From Caulobacter sp. Root343 (lineage in GTDB: Bacteria; Pseudomonadota; Alphaproteobacteria; Caulobacterales; Caulobacteraceae): a stretch of 64,000 nt of DNA. The DNA lies in NCBI RefSeq assembly GCF_001425745.1, contig NZ_LMDF01000005.1:152841-216840 (forward strand), written 5' to 3'. A program made the position numbers and the translations under genes. Each line of letters starts with the position of its first letter. Position 1 is the stretch's first letter. Below, in pieces: positions 1 through 8,320 of the stretch. A model generated the notes under the pieces. The model saw nothing but the letters and a program-made list of their open reading frames with translations, had not been told where the DNA came from and did not search any database.

Positions 1-561
1 GGTCGCGGCATAGGCGGCCAGGGCGGCCTCGACATTGGCCCGCGCCTGGATGTCCAGCGTCCGCGCGTTGGTCAGGCGCTTGCCGACCTCGGCGGGGTCG
101 AAGCTCGGATTGGTCAAGGCCGCCAGCGCCGCCTGGCGCTCGGTGCGGGCCTGGCGGGTGATCGGCTGGTTCTTCTGGTTGGCGGCGCGCAGGGCCAGGC
201 GCAAAGCCTTTCGACTCTGGGGCGAGAGCTGGTCGCCGGCGGTCCACAGCGGAGGCCGGGCCAGGCGCTCGCCGTCTTGCGGCGGCGGAGCCGGGAATTG
301 GGCCGGCGCCTGCGCCGGGGATTGGGCCGGACGGACGGCGGGCGTGGCGCGCGACGGCGTGGCCGGGTCAGCGGCGGGCGGCGGGGCCTGCCAGACCGGC
401 GGCGCATAGGCCGGCGCAGCGGCGAGCGCGGGCGGTGGCGGCGCGACCGGGGGCGGGCTGGACAGCCGCACATAGGTGACGCCGGCCACGCCGCCGATCA
501 GGAACACGTTGAGGGCCGCCGAGACGATCAGGCCGACCAGCAGCGGACGAGGCAGGCTCAT
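1..561 (-). CDS. Periplasmic heavy-metal-sensor/Spy-like protein (3' part outside window)
   Basis: The frame is open from an ATG at 561 to the window edge (187 codons, no stop). A membrane anchor covers about residues 6-27, then a long proline/alanine linker with runs of P, then a helical region (about 85-187) rich in Q, R, A and N. That layout fits periplasmic Spy/CpxP-like 'metal resistance' sensors that often follow ECF sigma/anti-sigma pairs. The ATG overlaps the anti-sigma stop (ATGA), so translation is probably coupled and the protein probably takes part in the same signalling unit. The family assignment rests on architecture and context only. Confidence 0.6.
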   Translation of the reverse strand, partial: MSLPRPLLVGLIVSAALNVFLIGGVAGVTYVRLSSPPPVAPPPPALAAAPAYAPPVWQAPPPAADPATPSRATPAVRPAQSPAQAPAQFPAPPPQDGERLARPPLWTAGDQLSPQSRKALRLALRAANQKNQPITRQARTERQAALAALTNPSFDPAEVGKRLTNARTLDIQARANVEAALAAYAAT

Positions 562-1025
562 AGCTCGGCGGGCTCCTCGATGGCGTCCTGCAGGTCGTTG
601 GACATGTCGACGGCCGTGACCGTCTCGACCCTGCCGTTCGCCATCTGAGTGGCGGCTGCCGGCGCAGCGACGGGCAGCGCGTGGCCGCCGACGGCGACTC
701 CGGCCAGCACCCCGGCGAAGGCGGCGGCCGATAGGCCCAGGGCCGCGCCGAGGCCGGCGATCCAGCGGCCGGCGGTGTTCGGGGCTGGCGGCGCGGCGGC
801 GATCAGCCGGCCCAGCAGGGCGGCGTCGACGCTCTGGGCCGGCGCGAGGTCGAGCAGGCGGTCCAGGTGGGCGGCGGCGTCCAGCACGGCCGAGAGACGC
901 TCGGGCTGGGCGGCCAGCAGGGCGCGCGCGGCCTCGCGCTCGCCTTCGGGCCAGCGCGCGATCTCGCCGCCATAGGTTTCGGCCAAGGCCTCGAACCGCC
1001 CTTCGGACATCTCTGGCGACATCAT
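558..1025 (-). CDS. Anti-sigma factor, single-pass membrane protein
   Basis: A 155-residue protein with a cytoplasmic helical N-terminal part (about 1-75), one membrane span (about 85-112, rich in A/G/L/V) and a short periplasmic tail. It lies directly after an ECF sigma gene, the usual place for the cognate anti-sigma factor that holds sigma inactive at the membrane. I chose the ATG at 1025 because AGGAGG lies about 8 bases upstream. A GTG at 1031 is also in frame. No zinc-binding HxxxCxxC motif is visible, so it is not a classical ZAS-type anti-sigma. The stop overlaps the next gene's start. Confidence 0.65.
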   Translation of the reverse strand: MMSPEMSEGRFEALAETYGGEIARWPEGEREAARALLAAQPERLSAVLDAAAHLDRLLDLAPAQSVDAALLGRLIAAAPPAPNTAGRWIAGLGAALGLSAAAFAGVLAGVAVGGHALPVAAPAAATQMANGRVETVTAVDMSNDLQDAIEEPAEL

Positions 1026-1041
1026 GACCACGCCTCCTTGC

Positions 1042-1599
1042 TCATCCCGCCCCCCGCAGATCGGCCAGCGACGCCTTCAGCGTCCGACGCCCGCGGGCCA
1101 GCAAGCTCTCCAGCGCCTCGACGCTGATCTCCATCAGTCCGGCGGCCTCGATATTGCCCAGGCCCTGGTGATGGCAAAGCACGATCGCCTCGCGCTGGCG
1201 AGACGGCAGGGCCGCCAGCGCCGCCTCGACCCGCCGCGACAGCTCCGCGCCCAGCAGGCCGGCGTCCGGGGCCGGCCCGGTGTCTACCTGCTCGGGCGGC
1301 GCGTCGGTCGCGATCTCGCGGCGGCGGCGCAGTCGGTCGTAGCAGAGATTCAGGGCCACGCGGTGCAGCCAGGTGTCGAACCGCGCCCCGCCCGGCTTCC
1401 AGGCCCGCGCCTGCTTCCAGGCGCGCAGGAAGGTCTCCTGGGCCACGTCCTCGGCCTCGCCGGGATCGTTCAGCATGCGCCGGGACAGGGCGAGGATGCG
1501 CGGCAGACGTCGGTCCAGCAGCGTGCGGACGGCGGACGGGTCGCCCCGTCCCACCCCCGCCAGCAAGGCTTCGTCGGGATCGTTCCCGTCGGACGCCAA
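1042..1599 (-). CDS. ECF-type RNA polymerase sigma factor
   Basis: A 185-residue sigma-70 family protein of the extracytoplasmic-function type. Region 2 (about 20-85) contains the typical EDVAQETFLRAWK helix followed by a W-x-x-RVALN stretch. Region 4 (about 125-175) carries LPSRQREAIVLCHHQG and an HTH. It directs RNA polymerase to stress promoters when released by the anti-sigma factor encoded next. An in-frame stop lies at 1603-1605, so the TTG at 1599 is the first usable start, and its ribosome site is weak. That suggests low or coupled expression from the EF-hand gene 26 bases upstream. Confidence 0.9.
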   Translation of the reverse strand: MASDGNDPDEALLAGVGRGDPSAVRTLLDRRLPRILALSRRMLNDPGEAEDVAQETFLRAWKQARAWKPGGARFDTWLHRVALNLCYDRLRRRREIATDAPPEQVDTGPAPDAGLLGAELSRRVEAALAALPSRQREAIVLCHHQGLGNIEAAGLMEISVEALESLLARGRRTLKASLADLRGAG

Positions 1600-1625
1600 C
1601 CGTCAACCTACCGCGCACGTCGCCA

Positions 1626-2072
1626 TCAGACCCCGACCTTGGCCTTGCCCTTCTTGGCCTGCAACTCCTCGAGCGTCAGGATGCCGTCGTTGTTGGTGTC
1701 CATCCGCTTGTAGCGCCAGGCCAGCACCTTGTTGGCCTCGGCCCGCGACAGCGAGCCGTCCTTGTCGGCGTCGAAGCGCGAGAACAGCTTCTGGCCGCGC
1801 TTGCCGGCCTTGGTCGCCTGAGCGTCGACCTTGGCGTTGCCTTCGCGGAAGGCGGCGAATTCCTCGGGCGAGATCTTGCCGTCCTTGTTGGTGTCCAGCC
1901 GCGCGAACAGCTTGTCGCCGTTGGCGGCCTGGAACTGCTCCAGGGTCATGCCGGAGGGGGCCTGAGCCGAAGAGGATTGACCTGAAGCCGAAGCGCTGGA
2001 GGCGGATTGCGCCAGAGCCGGCCCGGCCATCGCCAGCACGGCGCCGGCGGCGATCAAGGTGCGTATGATCAT
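1626..2072 (-). CDS. Secreted EF-hand calcium-binding protein
   Basis: A 148-residue protein with a signal peptide (about 1-22, ending in ALAQ), a low-complexity S/A/Q linker, then three canonical EF-hand loops: DTNKDGKISPEE, DADKDGSLSRAE and DTNNDGILTLEE. Each has acidic residues at positions 1, 3, 5 and 12. It should bind Ca2+ in the periplasm. The ATG at 2072 has GGAG about 9 bases upstream. An in-frame ATG at 2111 would bury the signal peptide. It is the first gene of the apparent EF-hand/sigma/anti-sigma/sensor operon, so it may be a target of the sigma factor as well as part of the unit. Confidence 0.85.
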   Translation of the reverse strand: MIIRTLIAAGAVLAMAGPALAQSASSASASGQSSSAQAPSGMTLEQFQAANGDKLFARLDTNKDGKISPEEFAAFREGNAKVDAQATKAGKRGQKLFSRFDADKDGSLSRAEANKVLAWRYKRMDTNNDGILTLEELQAKKGKAKVGV

Positions 2073-2180
2073 CAGTGTGAGGTCTCCAAAAGGATGGATG
2101 GCTCGTCCCATGCAGATTGAACGCGCGGATGCGTGGATTCCGTCGTTGGCGCGCTGGAGATATCTAAACCCCCAAAACCC

Positions 2181-2224
2181 CGTGTCATCCCGGAAGCCTC
2201 GCAGAGGCTGTCCGGGATGACACG
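2181..2224. repeat. Family D palindromic repeat (short form)
   Basis: A near-perfect hairpin. CGTGTCATCCCGGA at 2181-2194 pairs with TCCGGGATGACACG at 2211-2224, with a second inner stem AGCCTC/GAGGCT. It sits just past the 3' end of glnE, where it may also shape transcript ends. Related copies occur at 23245, 45729, 47587, 56047 and 61113. Confidence 0.85.
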
Positions 2225-2258
2225 TCGAGATGGGTGAATAGATGGCAGGAGTACGCCC

Positions 2259-5168
2259 CTACCCCGGCGCCTTGACGATCGCCTCGTAGGCCGCGCGCGC
2301 CTCGACCTTGGCCTTGGCCAGCTTCGGCTTCAGCGTCCTGAACTGCCCAACGTGCCCGGCCTTGGCCATCAGCGCCTTGAAGGCCTTGGGCTCGGCCTCG
2401 ACGTCGTGGCCGTCCTCCAGGGCGACCTTGATCAGCTGGGAGAGGTCCTGTTCCAGCCGCCAGGCGGCTTCCAGCCGAGCCAGCGCCCCGTCGTCGGCCA
2501 GGCCCGCCGCGCGTAGGGCCGCCAGCGCCTCGCCGGTGTTCTGGGCCAACGGGCCGCCGGCGGCCGCGTGGGCCAGCTGCAGAAACTGGGCGGCGAATTC
2601 GATGTCGACCAGGCCGCCGGGATCGAGTTTCAGGTCCCAGTCGCCCTTGCCCGGCCGCTCGCGCTCCATCAGCTCGCGCATCTCGACCACGTCGGCGGCG
2701 GTCCTGGCCCAGTCGCGCGGTCGACGCAGGGCGGCCTCGATCGCCCCCTCGGCCCGCGCCTGGAACGCCGGCGAGCTGGCCCAGACCACCCGGGCGCGGG
2801 TCAGGGCCAACAGCTCCCAGGTCTCGGCCTCGCGCTCGTAATAGTCCCCGAAGGCCGCGAAGCTGACCGCCACCGGCCCCTTGGTGCCGGAGGGCCGCAG
2901 CTTCAGGTCGACCTCGTACAGCGTCCCCTCCCCGGTCGGCGCCGACAGGGCCGAGGTCAGGCGCTGGGTGAAGCGGGCGTAGAAGACGTCGGCGCTCCAG
3001 CCCTTGACCGCCGACATCGAGGCCGGCTCGTCGGCCACGTAGAGGGTCATCAGGTCGAGGTCCGACTTGGCGGTCATCTCGCGCGAGCCGGCCTTGCCCA
3101 AGGCCACCACCGCCACCTGGCCGGGGAAGGCGCCGCCCAGCCGCTCGGTCTCGGCCAGGGCCGCCGGGGCCAGGCCGCCGATGATCAGGTCGGCCAGCTC
3201 GGCGAAGGCGCGGCCGATGTCGCGGGCGTCGGCGGTGCCGCTCATCACCCGCACCCCGATCCGGAAGCTCTGGTCGCGAAACAGCCGGCGGGCGGCGTTC
3301 ATCGCCCCCTCGAAGTCCTCGGGATCCCAAGGCGCGACGGCGGGGGTCTCGATCGGACCGAAGAAGGCCGGATCCAGCAGGGCGTCGAGGGCCGTCGGCC
3401 GTCGGGCCAGGGTGGTGGCCAGGCGCGGGGCGAAGGCCATGACCTCGACGATCAGCTCGAACAGCCGCGGCTGGGCCAGGAACAGCGACTGGATCTGCAC
3501 GCCCGACGACAGGCCGGCGAAGAAGTCGGCGAAGCGGTTGAAGGCCTGGTCCGGCGCGCCGGTGGCGTTGGCCGCGTCCAGCAGGCGCGGGGCCAGGCGG
3601 GTGAACAGCTCGCGGCCCCGCTCGGTGCGGGTGGCGGCGATGTGGCCGTGATGCCAGCCGCGGATGGTGGCCGCGACCCGCTCGGGGCTGGAGAAACCCA
3701 TCCGCTTCAGGGTGGCCAGGGTCTCCGGATCGTCCTCCACCCCGGTGAACACCAGGCTGCCGAACCGCGACGACAGCTCCTCCTCGCCGGCGAACAGGCG
3801 GCCGTAGCGCAGGTTGACGCCTTTCAGGATCTTGCCGACGGCGGCGTCGAAGCCGCGCAGATTGTCGTGCCCCCACAGGGCGGCGACCTTTTTGCGCTCG
3901 GCGTCGGACTCCGGGAGCTTGTGGGTCTGGTCGTCGGCGATCATCTGGGCGCGGTGCTCCAGCGCCCGCAGATCCTTGTAGGCCTCCGTCAGCCAAGCGG
4001 CGTCCTCGGGGGTGACGTGGCCGGCCTCGGCCAGGGCGGCCAGGGCGTCGAGGGTGCGCGGGCTGCGCAGGTCGGGCTGGCGGCCGCCCAGGATCAGCTG
4101 CTGGGTCTGGACGAAGAACTCGATTTCGCGGATGCCGCCGCGCCCCAGCTTCAAGTCCGCGCCCTTGGCGGTCAGGCGGTCGTCGACCTTGTAGGTGTGG
4201 ATCTGGCGCTTGATCGAGTGAATGTCGGCGATGGCCGCGAAGTCCAGGTTCCGCCGCCAGATGAACGGCTGCAACGCCTCCAGGAAGGCCGCGCCCTCAC
4301 CCAGGTCGCCGGCCGCGATCCGGGCCTTGATGTGGGCGGCCCGCTCCCAGTTCTGGCCGACGCTCTCGTAGTAGTCCATGGCCGCATCGACTGGCATGGC
4401 CGGCGGGGTCGAGGACGGATCGGGGCGCAGGCGCAGGTCGATGCGGAAGACATAGCCGTCGCCGGTCCGCTCCTGCAGCACCCGGCCCAGATGGTTGGCG
4501 ATCCGCACCGCCACGGCTTGGGGCTCGTGCCCCTCGGCGACCGGCAGTTTCTCCGGCGCGTAGAAGATCGAGAAGTCGATGTCGCTGGAATAGTTCAGCT
4601 CGAACGCGCCGTGCTTGCCCATGGCGATGCAGAACAGGCCCGGCGCGGGGCCGGCCTCGCCCTCTCCGATCCGGGCCAGCGCGCCGCGATCGACCTCCTG
4701 GCGAACGGCCTGGGCCAAGGCGGCGCGCAGGGTGGCGTCGGCGAAGCGGGTCAGGGCGCCGGTCACCTGGTCCAGGTCCCAGACGCCGCCCAGATCGCAG
4801 AGGGCGGTCAGCAGGTGCAGGTCGGCCTTCAGCTCGCGCAGGACCCGGCGGGCGGTCTCGAAGTCGGGCTCGGCGGCCACGGCCTCGGCGGCGGCCAGGA
4901 CCTGGGCCAAGGTCTGGTCCGGATCGCCATCCAGGATGCTCGGCAAGCGCCGGCCGTCGCGTCGCGCCAGGCCGGCCAGGTAGGGCGAGGCGGCGAAAAC
5001 CGGGGCCAGCGCCGCCCAGGCCGCGTCGACGCCGCCCATGGCCTCACCCGCCCGCTTGGCGATCGCCTCATGGGCCCGCTCGGCCGCCTTGGCGTCCAGG
5101 ACAGGCCCGCATGGGGCCAGGCGGGCGCCAAGCGGAGCGCTGGGAGAGCCAGGGAGCGGTCGAGTCAT
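2259..5168 (-). CDS. glnE: Bifunctional glutamine synthetase adenylyltransferase/deadenylylase
   Basis: A 969-residue cytoplasmic enzyme that adds AMP to and removes AMP from glutamine synthetase in answer to PII and glutamine, tuning nitrogen assimilation. Two nucleotidyltransferase domains are clear. The first has a YSSDIDFSIFY motif near residue 193 (deadenylylase half), and the second has KSDLDLMTLYV near residue 700 (adenylylase half). The length fits the family (about 950-1000). The ATG at 5168 is preferred over a TTG at 5204, though neither has a strong ribosome site. It lies downstream of a degP/two-component block, an order I recall from other alphaproteobacteria. Confidence 0.95.
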   Translation of the reverse strand: MTRPLPGSPSAPLGARLAPCGPVLDAKAAERAHEAIAKRAGEAMGGVDAAWAALAPVFAASPYLAGLARRDGRRLPSILDGDPDQTLAQVLAAAEAVAAEPDFETARRVLRELKADLHLLTALCDLGGVWDLDQVTGALTRFADATLRAALAQAVRQEVDRGALARIGEGEAGPAPGLFCIAMGKHGAFELNYSSDIDFSIFYAPEKLPVAEGHEPQAVAVRIANHLGRVLQERTGDGYVFRIDLRLRPDPSSTPPAMPVDAAMDYYESVGQNWERAAHIKARIAAGDLGEGAAFLEALQPFIWRRNLDFAAIADIHSIKRQIHTYKVDDRLTAKGADLKLGRGGIREIEFFVQTQQLILGGRQPDLRSPRTLDALAALAEAGHVTPEDAAWLTEAYKDLRALEHRAQMIADDQTHKLPESDAERKKVAALWGHDNLRGFDAAVGKILKGVNLRYGRLFAGEEELSSRFGSLVFTGVEDDPETLATLKRMGFSSPERVAATIRGWHHGHIAATRTERGRELFTRLAPRLLDAANATGAPDQAFNRFADFFAGLSSGVQIQSLFLAQPRLFELIVEVMAFAPRLATTLARRPTALDALLDPAFFGPIETPAVAPWDPEDFEGAMNAARRLFRDQSFRIGVRVMSGTADARDIGRAFAELADLIIGGLAPAALAETERLGGAFPGQVAVVALGKAGSREMTAKSDLDLMTLYVADEPASMSAVKGWSADVFYARFTQRLTSALSAPTGEGTLYEVDLKLRPSGTKGPVAVSFAAFGDYYEREAETWELLALTRARVVWASSPAFQARAEGAIEAALRRPRDWARTAADVVEMRELMERERPGKGDWDLKLDPGGLVDIEFAAQFLQLAHAAAGGPLAQNTGEALAALRAAGLADDGALARLEAAWRLEQDLSQLIKVALEDGHDVEAEPKAFKALMAKAGHVGQFRTLKPKLAKAKVEARAAYEAIVKAPG

Positions 5169-5226
5169 GCGGGCACGGTGGCCCGCCTTGCGGCCCCGAT
5201 GCAAGACTCGCGCTTGACGTAGGAAT

Positions 5227-5238
5227 TTACAGTTGTAA
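5227..5238. promoter_or_regulatory. BlaI/CopY-like operator TTACAGTTGTAA
   Basis: TTACA-GT-TGTAA is a perfect inverted repeat about 40 bases before the M56 peptidase start. BlaI/MecI/CopY repressors bind TACA-nn-TGTA palindromes, and M56 (BlaR1-like) proteases are their usual partners. The site therefore fits control of this gene by a BlaI-type repressor that is not encoded here. This is inference from the motif. Confidence 0.5.
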
Positions 5239-5277
5239 CCATCAGCATCGAGGAAACGGCAGGAACCGCATCCGACG

Positions 5278-6168
5278 ATGATCGAGCTCTTCGCCCTCGC
5301 CCTGATCCGGGCCCAGATCGCCGCCGCCGCCGCGGTGCTGCTGGTGGTGTTGCTGCGGCCGTCGGCGCGCCAGCTGTTCGGCCCGCGCCGCGCCTATGGC
5401 CTGTGGGCCATCGTGCCGGCCGCCGCGGCCGCCGCCTTCTTCCCCAGCCTGGCCGAGACCATGGACATCGGCTCGCCAGCCCAGCCGCTGGGCGTCTGGG
5501 CGTCCAAGCTGGTTTTGCTGTGGCTGGCCGGCTGCGCGATCGCCACGGCGGTCCTGGCCCTGCGCGAGCACCTGTTCCGCCGCCGCGTCCATCAGGGGGT
5601 CGCCGGTCCCGCCGTCATGGGCGCCCTGTGGCCGCGCATCGTGCTGCCGTCCGACTTCGCCGAGCGGTTCGACGCGCGCGAGCGGTCGATGATCCAGCTG
5701 CACGAGCGCACCCACATCAATCGCGGCGATCCGATCGCCAACCTGGTCATCGCCGCCATGGGGGTGCTGGGCTGGTGCAACCCGATGATCGCCCTGGCTT
5801 CGCACCTGGTCCGCATCGACCAGGAGCTGGCCTGCGACGCCACCGTCGTGGCTCTGCGCGGCGATATCCGCGCCGACTACGCCAAGGCGCTGATGAAGGC
5901 GCAGATGAGCGTCTCGGTCTCGCCGCTGTCCTGCGGCTGGGCCACCCATCCGCTGATCCTGCGCGTCTCGCTGCTGAACCGCCGCGAGCCCAGCCTGGCC
6001 CGCGACATCGCCGGCTTTCTGACCATGACCTTCCTGACGGTGGCGACGATGGCGCTGGTCTGGAGCATCGCCCCGCGCGGGCCGGACGCCAACGACCTGC
6101 GCCCCGGCCTGGCCGCGCAGATGGACCCCTATACCGGCGCGATCGTCTGGGTCCAGGCGGACCGGTAG
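5278..6168 (+). CDS. M56 family (BlaR1-like) membrane metallopeptidase
   Basis: A 296-residue membrane protein. Transmembrane segments lie at about 5-27, 41-58 and 77-97, then a zinc-peptidase core with HERTH at 142-146 (HExxH) and ELACD near 181-185. A last membrane segment lies near 250-265. It matches the protease half of BlaR1/MecR1 but lacks the penicillin-binding sensor domain, which is common in M56 proteins. In the family, the protease cuts a BlaI-type repressor. No blaI gene adjoins it, only a matching operator (5227-5238). The ATG has a moderate ribosome site (AGGAA). Confidence 0.85.
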   Translation: MIELFALALIRAQIAAAAAVLLVVLLRPSARQLFGPRRAYGLWAIVPAAAAAAFFPSLAETMDIGSPAQPLGVWASKLVLLWLAGCAIATAVLALREHLFRRRVHQGVAGPAVMGALWPRIVLPSDFAERFDARERSMIQLHERTHINRGDPIANLVIAAMGVLGWCNPMIALASHLVRIDQELACDATVVALRGDIRADYAKALMKAQMSVSVSPLSCGWATHPLILRVSLLNRREPSLARDIAGFLTMTFLTVATMALVWSIAPRGPDANDLRPGLAAQMDPYTGAIVWVQADR

Positions 6169-6179
6169 GGCCAACCCGT

Positions 6180-6326
6180 CTTCCCCCTCCGGGGGAGGAG
6201 GGCCGAAGGCCCGGAGGGGGCGAGTAGCGGATTACTCACCTCACTTGCCCCACCTGACCGCCCCCCACCTGACCGCCCCCACCTGACCGCTACGCGGTCG
6301 TCCGCCCCCGGAGGGGGCGGAAGGAG
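6180..6326. repeat. Family A palindromic repeat with triplicated core
   Basis: Two facing hairpins: a CCCCCTCCGGGGGAGG type at 6183-6200 and a CCGCCCCCGGAGGGGGCGG type at 6302-6320. Between them CCCACCTGACCGC occurs three times in tandem (about 6249-6290), whereas other copies carry it once. It lies between the convergent M56 and kinase genes. Confidence 0.85.
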
Positions 6327-6333
6327 CCTCCCC

Positions 6334-7740
6334 CTACTCCACCCGCGGCAGCACCAGCGCCACGCGCAGGCCCGGGCCCATGCCGTTGAATTCGCCGGGC
6401 CCCTCGGCCAGCTCCAGCCGGCCGCCGTGCGAGGCGGCGACGGCCTGGACCAGCGACAGGCCAAGGCCCGCGCCGGGCTCGCTGCGGCTGTTCTCCAGGC
6501 GCACGAAGCGCTGGACGACGCGGGCGCGGTCGGCCTCGGGCACGCCAGGGCCTGTGTCGGTGACCGAGAACTCCAGCTCGCCGGACGAGGTGCGGCGAGC
6601 CCGCAGCATGATGGCCCCGCCCTCGGGCGTATATTTGATGGCGTTGTCGAGGATGTTGGCCAGGGCCTGGGCCAGGAACTCGCGGTTGCCCTTGATCGGC
6701 AGGGCCGGAACGATCTCGGCCTTGAAGTCCAGGCCCTTGTCCTCGCACGACAGCTCGTAGAGCTCGGCCATGTCGGTGGCCAGTTCCGAGGCGTCGAACG
6801 TGCGCTGGTCGGGGGCCGAGCCGGCGGCCTGCAGGCGGGCGATGGCCAGCACGGCGTTGAAGGTCTTCAGCACCCCGTCGGCGTCCATCAGCGCCGTCTC
6901 CAGCGCGGCCACCGGATCGCCCTTGCCGTTCTCGGCGTCGATCAGGGCCACCTCCATGCGCGCCCGCAGACGGGTCAGCGGCGAGCGCAGGTCGTGGGCG
7001 ATGGCGTCGCCGGCGTGGCGCAGGCCGCCCATCAGCCGCTCGATCCGGTCGAGCATGTCGTTCAGGCCCTCGGCCAGCTCGTCGTATTCGTCACGCGTGC
7101 CCCGCACCCGGGCCCGGGCGTGCAGGTCGCCGGCCCGCACGTCGTTGACCACGTCGACCAGCCCTTGCATCGAGCGGCTGACATTGCGGCTGATCAGGAT
7201 CCCGCCGGCCATGCCCAGCAGGATGACCAGCGCCCCGGCGCCCCACAGGGCGCGGACGATCTTGCGGACATAGGCCTCGGAGGCGTCGACGTCGGCCCCG
7301 ACGAACAGGATCTCGCCATGCTCCAGCCGCTGCTGCACGCCCTTGGCCGCGGCCTTGACCTCGGCCCCGTCCAGGTCGGTCTCGGTGACCTTGAAGCTGG
7401 CCCATTCCGGACCGTCGCCCTCGAAATTGGCGACCGGCGACTCCTCGATCGAGCCCGAGATGCGCTTGCCGTTCTTGTCGGCCAGGAAATAGAGGAACGG
7501 CCGCTCGCCCGTCGCCCGCTCGACGATGGTCTGGTTCAGGGCGTCGACGCCGCCTTGGCGGTAGGCCGCCTCCAGGCTCTCGAACTCGCGGCTGATCTCG
7601 GCCTGGGCGCGACGGTTCACCTCGCCGGCCGTGGCCACGTAGATATAGCCCAGGAAGGCGCTGGCGGCCGCCGCGAACAGGGCCAGGAACAGCAGGGTCA
7701 GCCGGAACGGCGTGGTGCGGAGAAGGCGCGGCAGACGCAT
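6334..7740 (-). CDS. Sensor histidine kinase (HAMP, HisKA, HATPase)
   Basis: A 468-residue inner-membrane kinase. TM1 is at about 12-35, a periplasmic sensor at 36-160, TM2 at 163-185, and HAMP at about 185-238. The HisKA box HDLRSPLTRLRAR has the phospho-accepting His near 249, and the ATPase domain shows an N box (NILDNAIKY) and G boxes (DTGPGVPE, GAGLGLSL). It should phosphorylate the OmpR-type regulator encoded at 8321-8992. The two are separated by a toxin-antitoxin pair, which is unusual. The toxin stop is only three bases before this start, so it is probably still co-transcribed. Confidence 0.93.
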   Translation of the reverse strand: MRLPRLLRTTPFRLTLLFLALFAAAASAFLGYIYVATAGEVNRRAQAEISREFESLEAAYRQGGVDALNQTIVERATGERPFLYFLADKNGKRISGSIEESPVANFEGDGPEWASFKVTETDLDGAEVKAAAKGVQQRLEHGEILFVGADVDASEAYVRKIVRALWGAGALVILLGMAGGILISRNVSRSMQGLVDVVNDVRAGDLHARARVRGTRDEYDELAEGLNDMLDRIERLMGGLRHAGDAIAHDLRSPLTRLRARMEVALIDAENGKGDPVAALETALMDADGVLKTFNAVLAIARLQAAGSAPDQRTFDASELATDMAELYELSCEDKGLDFKAEIVPALPIKGNREFLAQALANILDNAIKYTPEGGAIMLRARRTSSGELEFSVTDTGPGVPEADRARVVQRFVRLENSRSEPGAGLGLSLVQAVAASHGGRLELAEGPGEFNGMGPGLRVALVLPRVE

Positions 7741-7743
7741 GGG

Positions 7744-8058
7744 CTAAGTCTTCTTGCCGAGCAGCGCGGCGACGTTTCGGCGGTTGTCGAGGATACGAAG
7801 GATGATGATGCCGTTCCCGTCGGCTAGTGATCGATAGACGATCGTCCAAGGACGGACGCTGAAGCTGTGAGGATCACCCGCGAGGTCGGGGCGAAACCGC
7901 CCCAGATGCGGTCGCTTGGCGAGCCGTTCGCTCGCCCGGTTGAGCCGCGCCATGATAGCCTCGGCGCGTTCTGCTCCGTTATCGGATGCGATCCACAAAT
8001 AGATGCCCCGGATATCACGCCGGGCGCTGGGGGATCTGACAACCGTGGGAGCGCCCAT
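7744..8058 (-). CDS. ParE/RelE-family toxin
   Basis: A 104-residue basic protein with the ParE/RelE fold signature: an N-terminal SARRDIRGIYLWIA helix, a central RPHLGRFRPDL segment, and a C-terminal strand pair with VRPWTIVYR and IIILRILDNRRN. Family members poison gyrase (ParE) or ribosome-bound mRNA (RelE). The YR and RILD..R pattern resembles ParE more. The start overlaps the antitoxin stop (ATGA), so the two are translated together. The pair interrupts a regulator-kinase operon. Confidence 0.82.
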   Translation of the reverse strand: MGAPTVVRSPSARRDIRGIYLWIASDNGAERAEAIMARLNRASERLAKRPHLGRFRPDLAGDPHSFSVRPWTIVYRSLADGNGIIILRILDNRRNVAALLGKKT

Positions 8059-8288
8059 CAGCCCTTCTGGGTCTTCTCGAATTCGGCGCGAGCATCGGCC
8101 AACATTTCTTCAAAGTCCCAGGGCTCGACCTTACCCTCGGCGACCTCATCAAGCGCCTCTTGGATCAGCTCGTTGAGCCCATCGCGGTTTCGCTCGAACC
8201 AAGCGTCCTCTTCGGCCTGCGTCAGCGGCGGGCCGTACAGGTCCGACAGGTCGTCCTCATCCGCCTCGGGTTTGGCCGGCTTGTTCAT
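8058..8288 (-). CDS. Antitoxin of the ParE/RelE-type pair
   Basis: A 76-residue, strongly acidic protein. The C-terminal half (ALDEVAEGK-EPWDFEEMLADARAEF) resembles the toxin-wrapping tail of ParD-type antitoxins, with the EP-x-DF core. The N-terminal part lacks an obvious ribbon-helix-helix, so self-regulation by DNA binding is uncertain. It precedes and overlaps its toxin, the usual order. Distance to the upstream regulator stop is 32 bases. Confidence 0.75.
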   Translation of the reverse strand: MNKPAKPEADEDDLSDLYGPPLTQAEEDAWFERNRDGLNELIQEALDEVAEGKVEPWDFEEMLADARAEFEKTQKG

Positions 8289-8320
8289 GGTCTGATCCTA
8301 CCACGCCCTCGCGTAACCGC

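Noticed and set aside
2568..5222. 884-codon open frame antisense to glnE
   Set aside because: GC-rich codon bias keeps the opposite frame open. The product is low-complexity (G/A/R/Q) with no domain, while the glnE frame has both catalytic domains.
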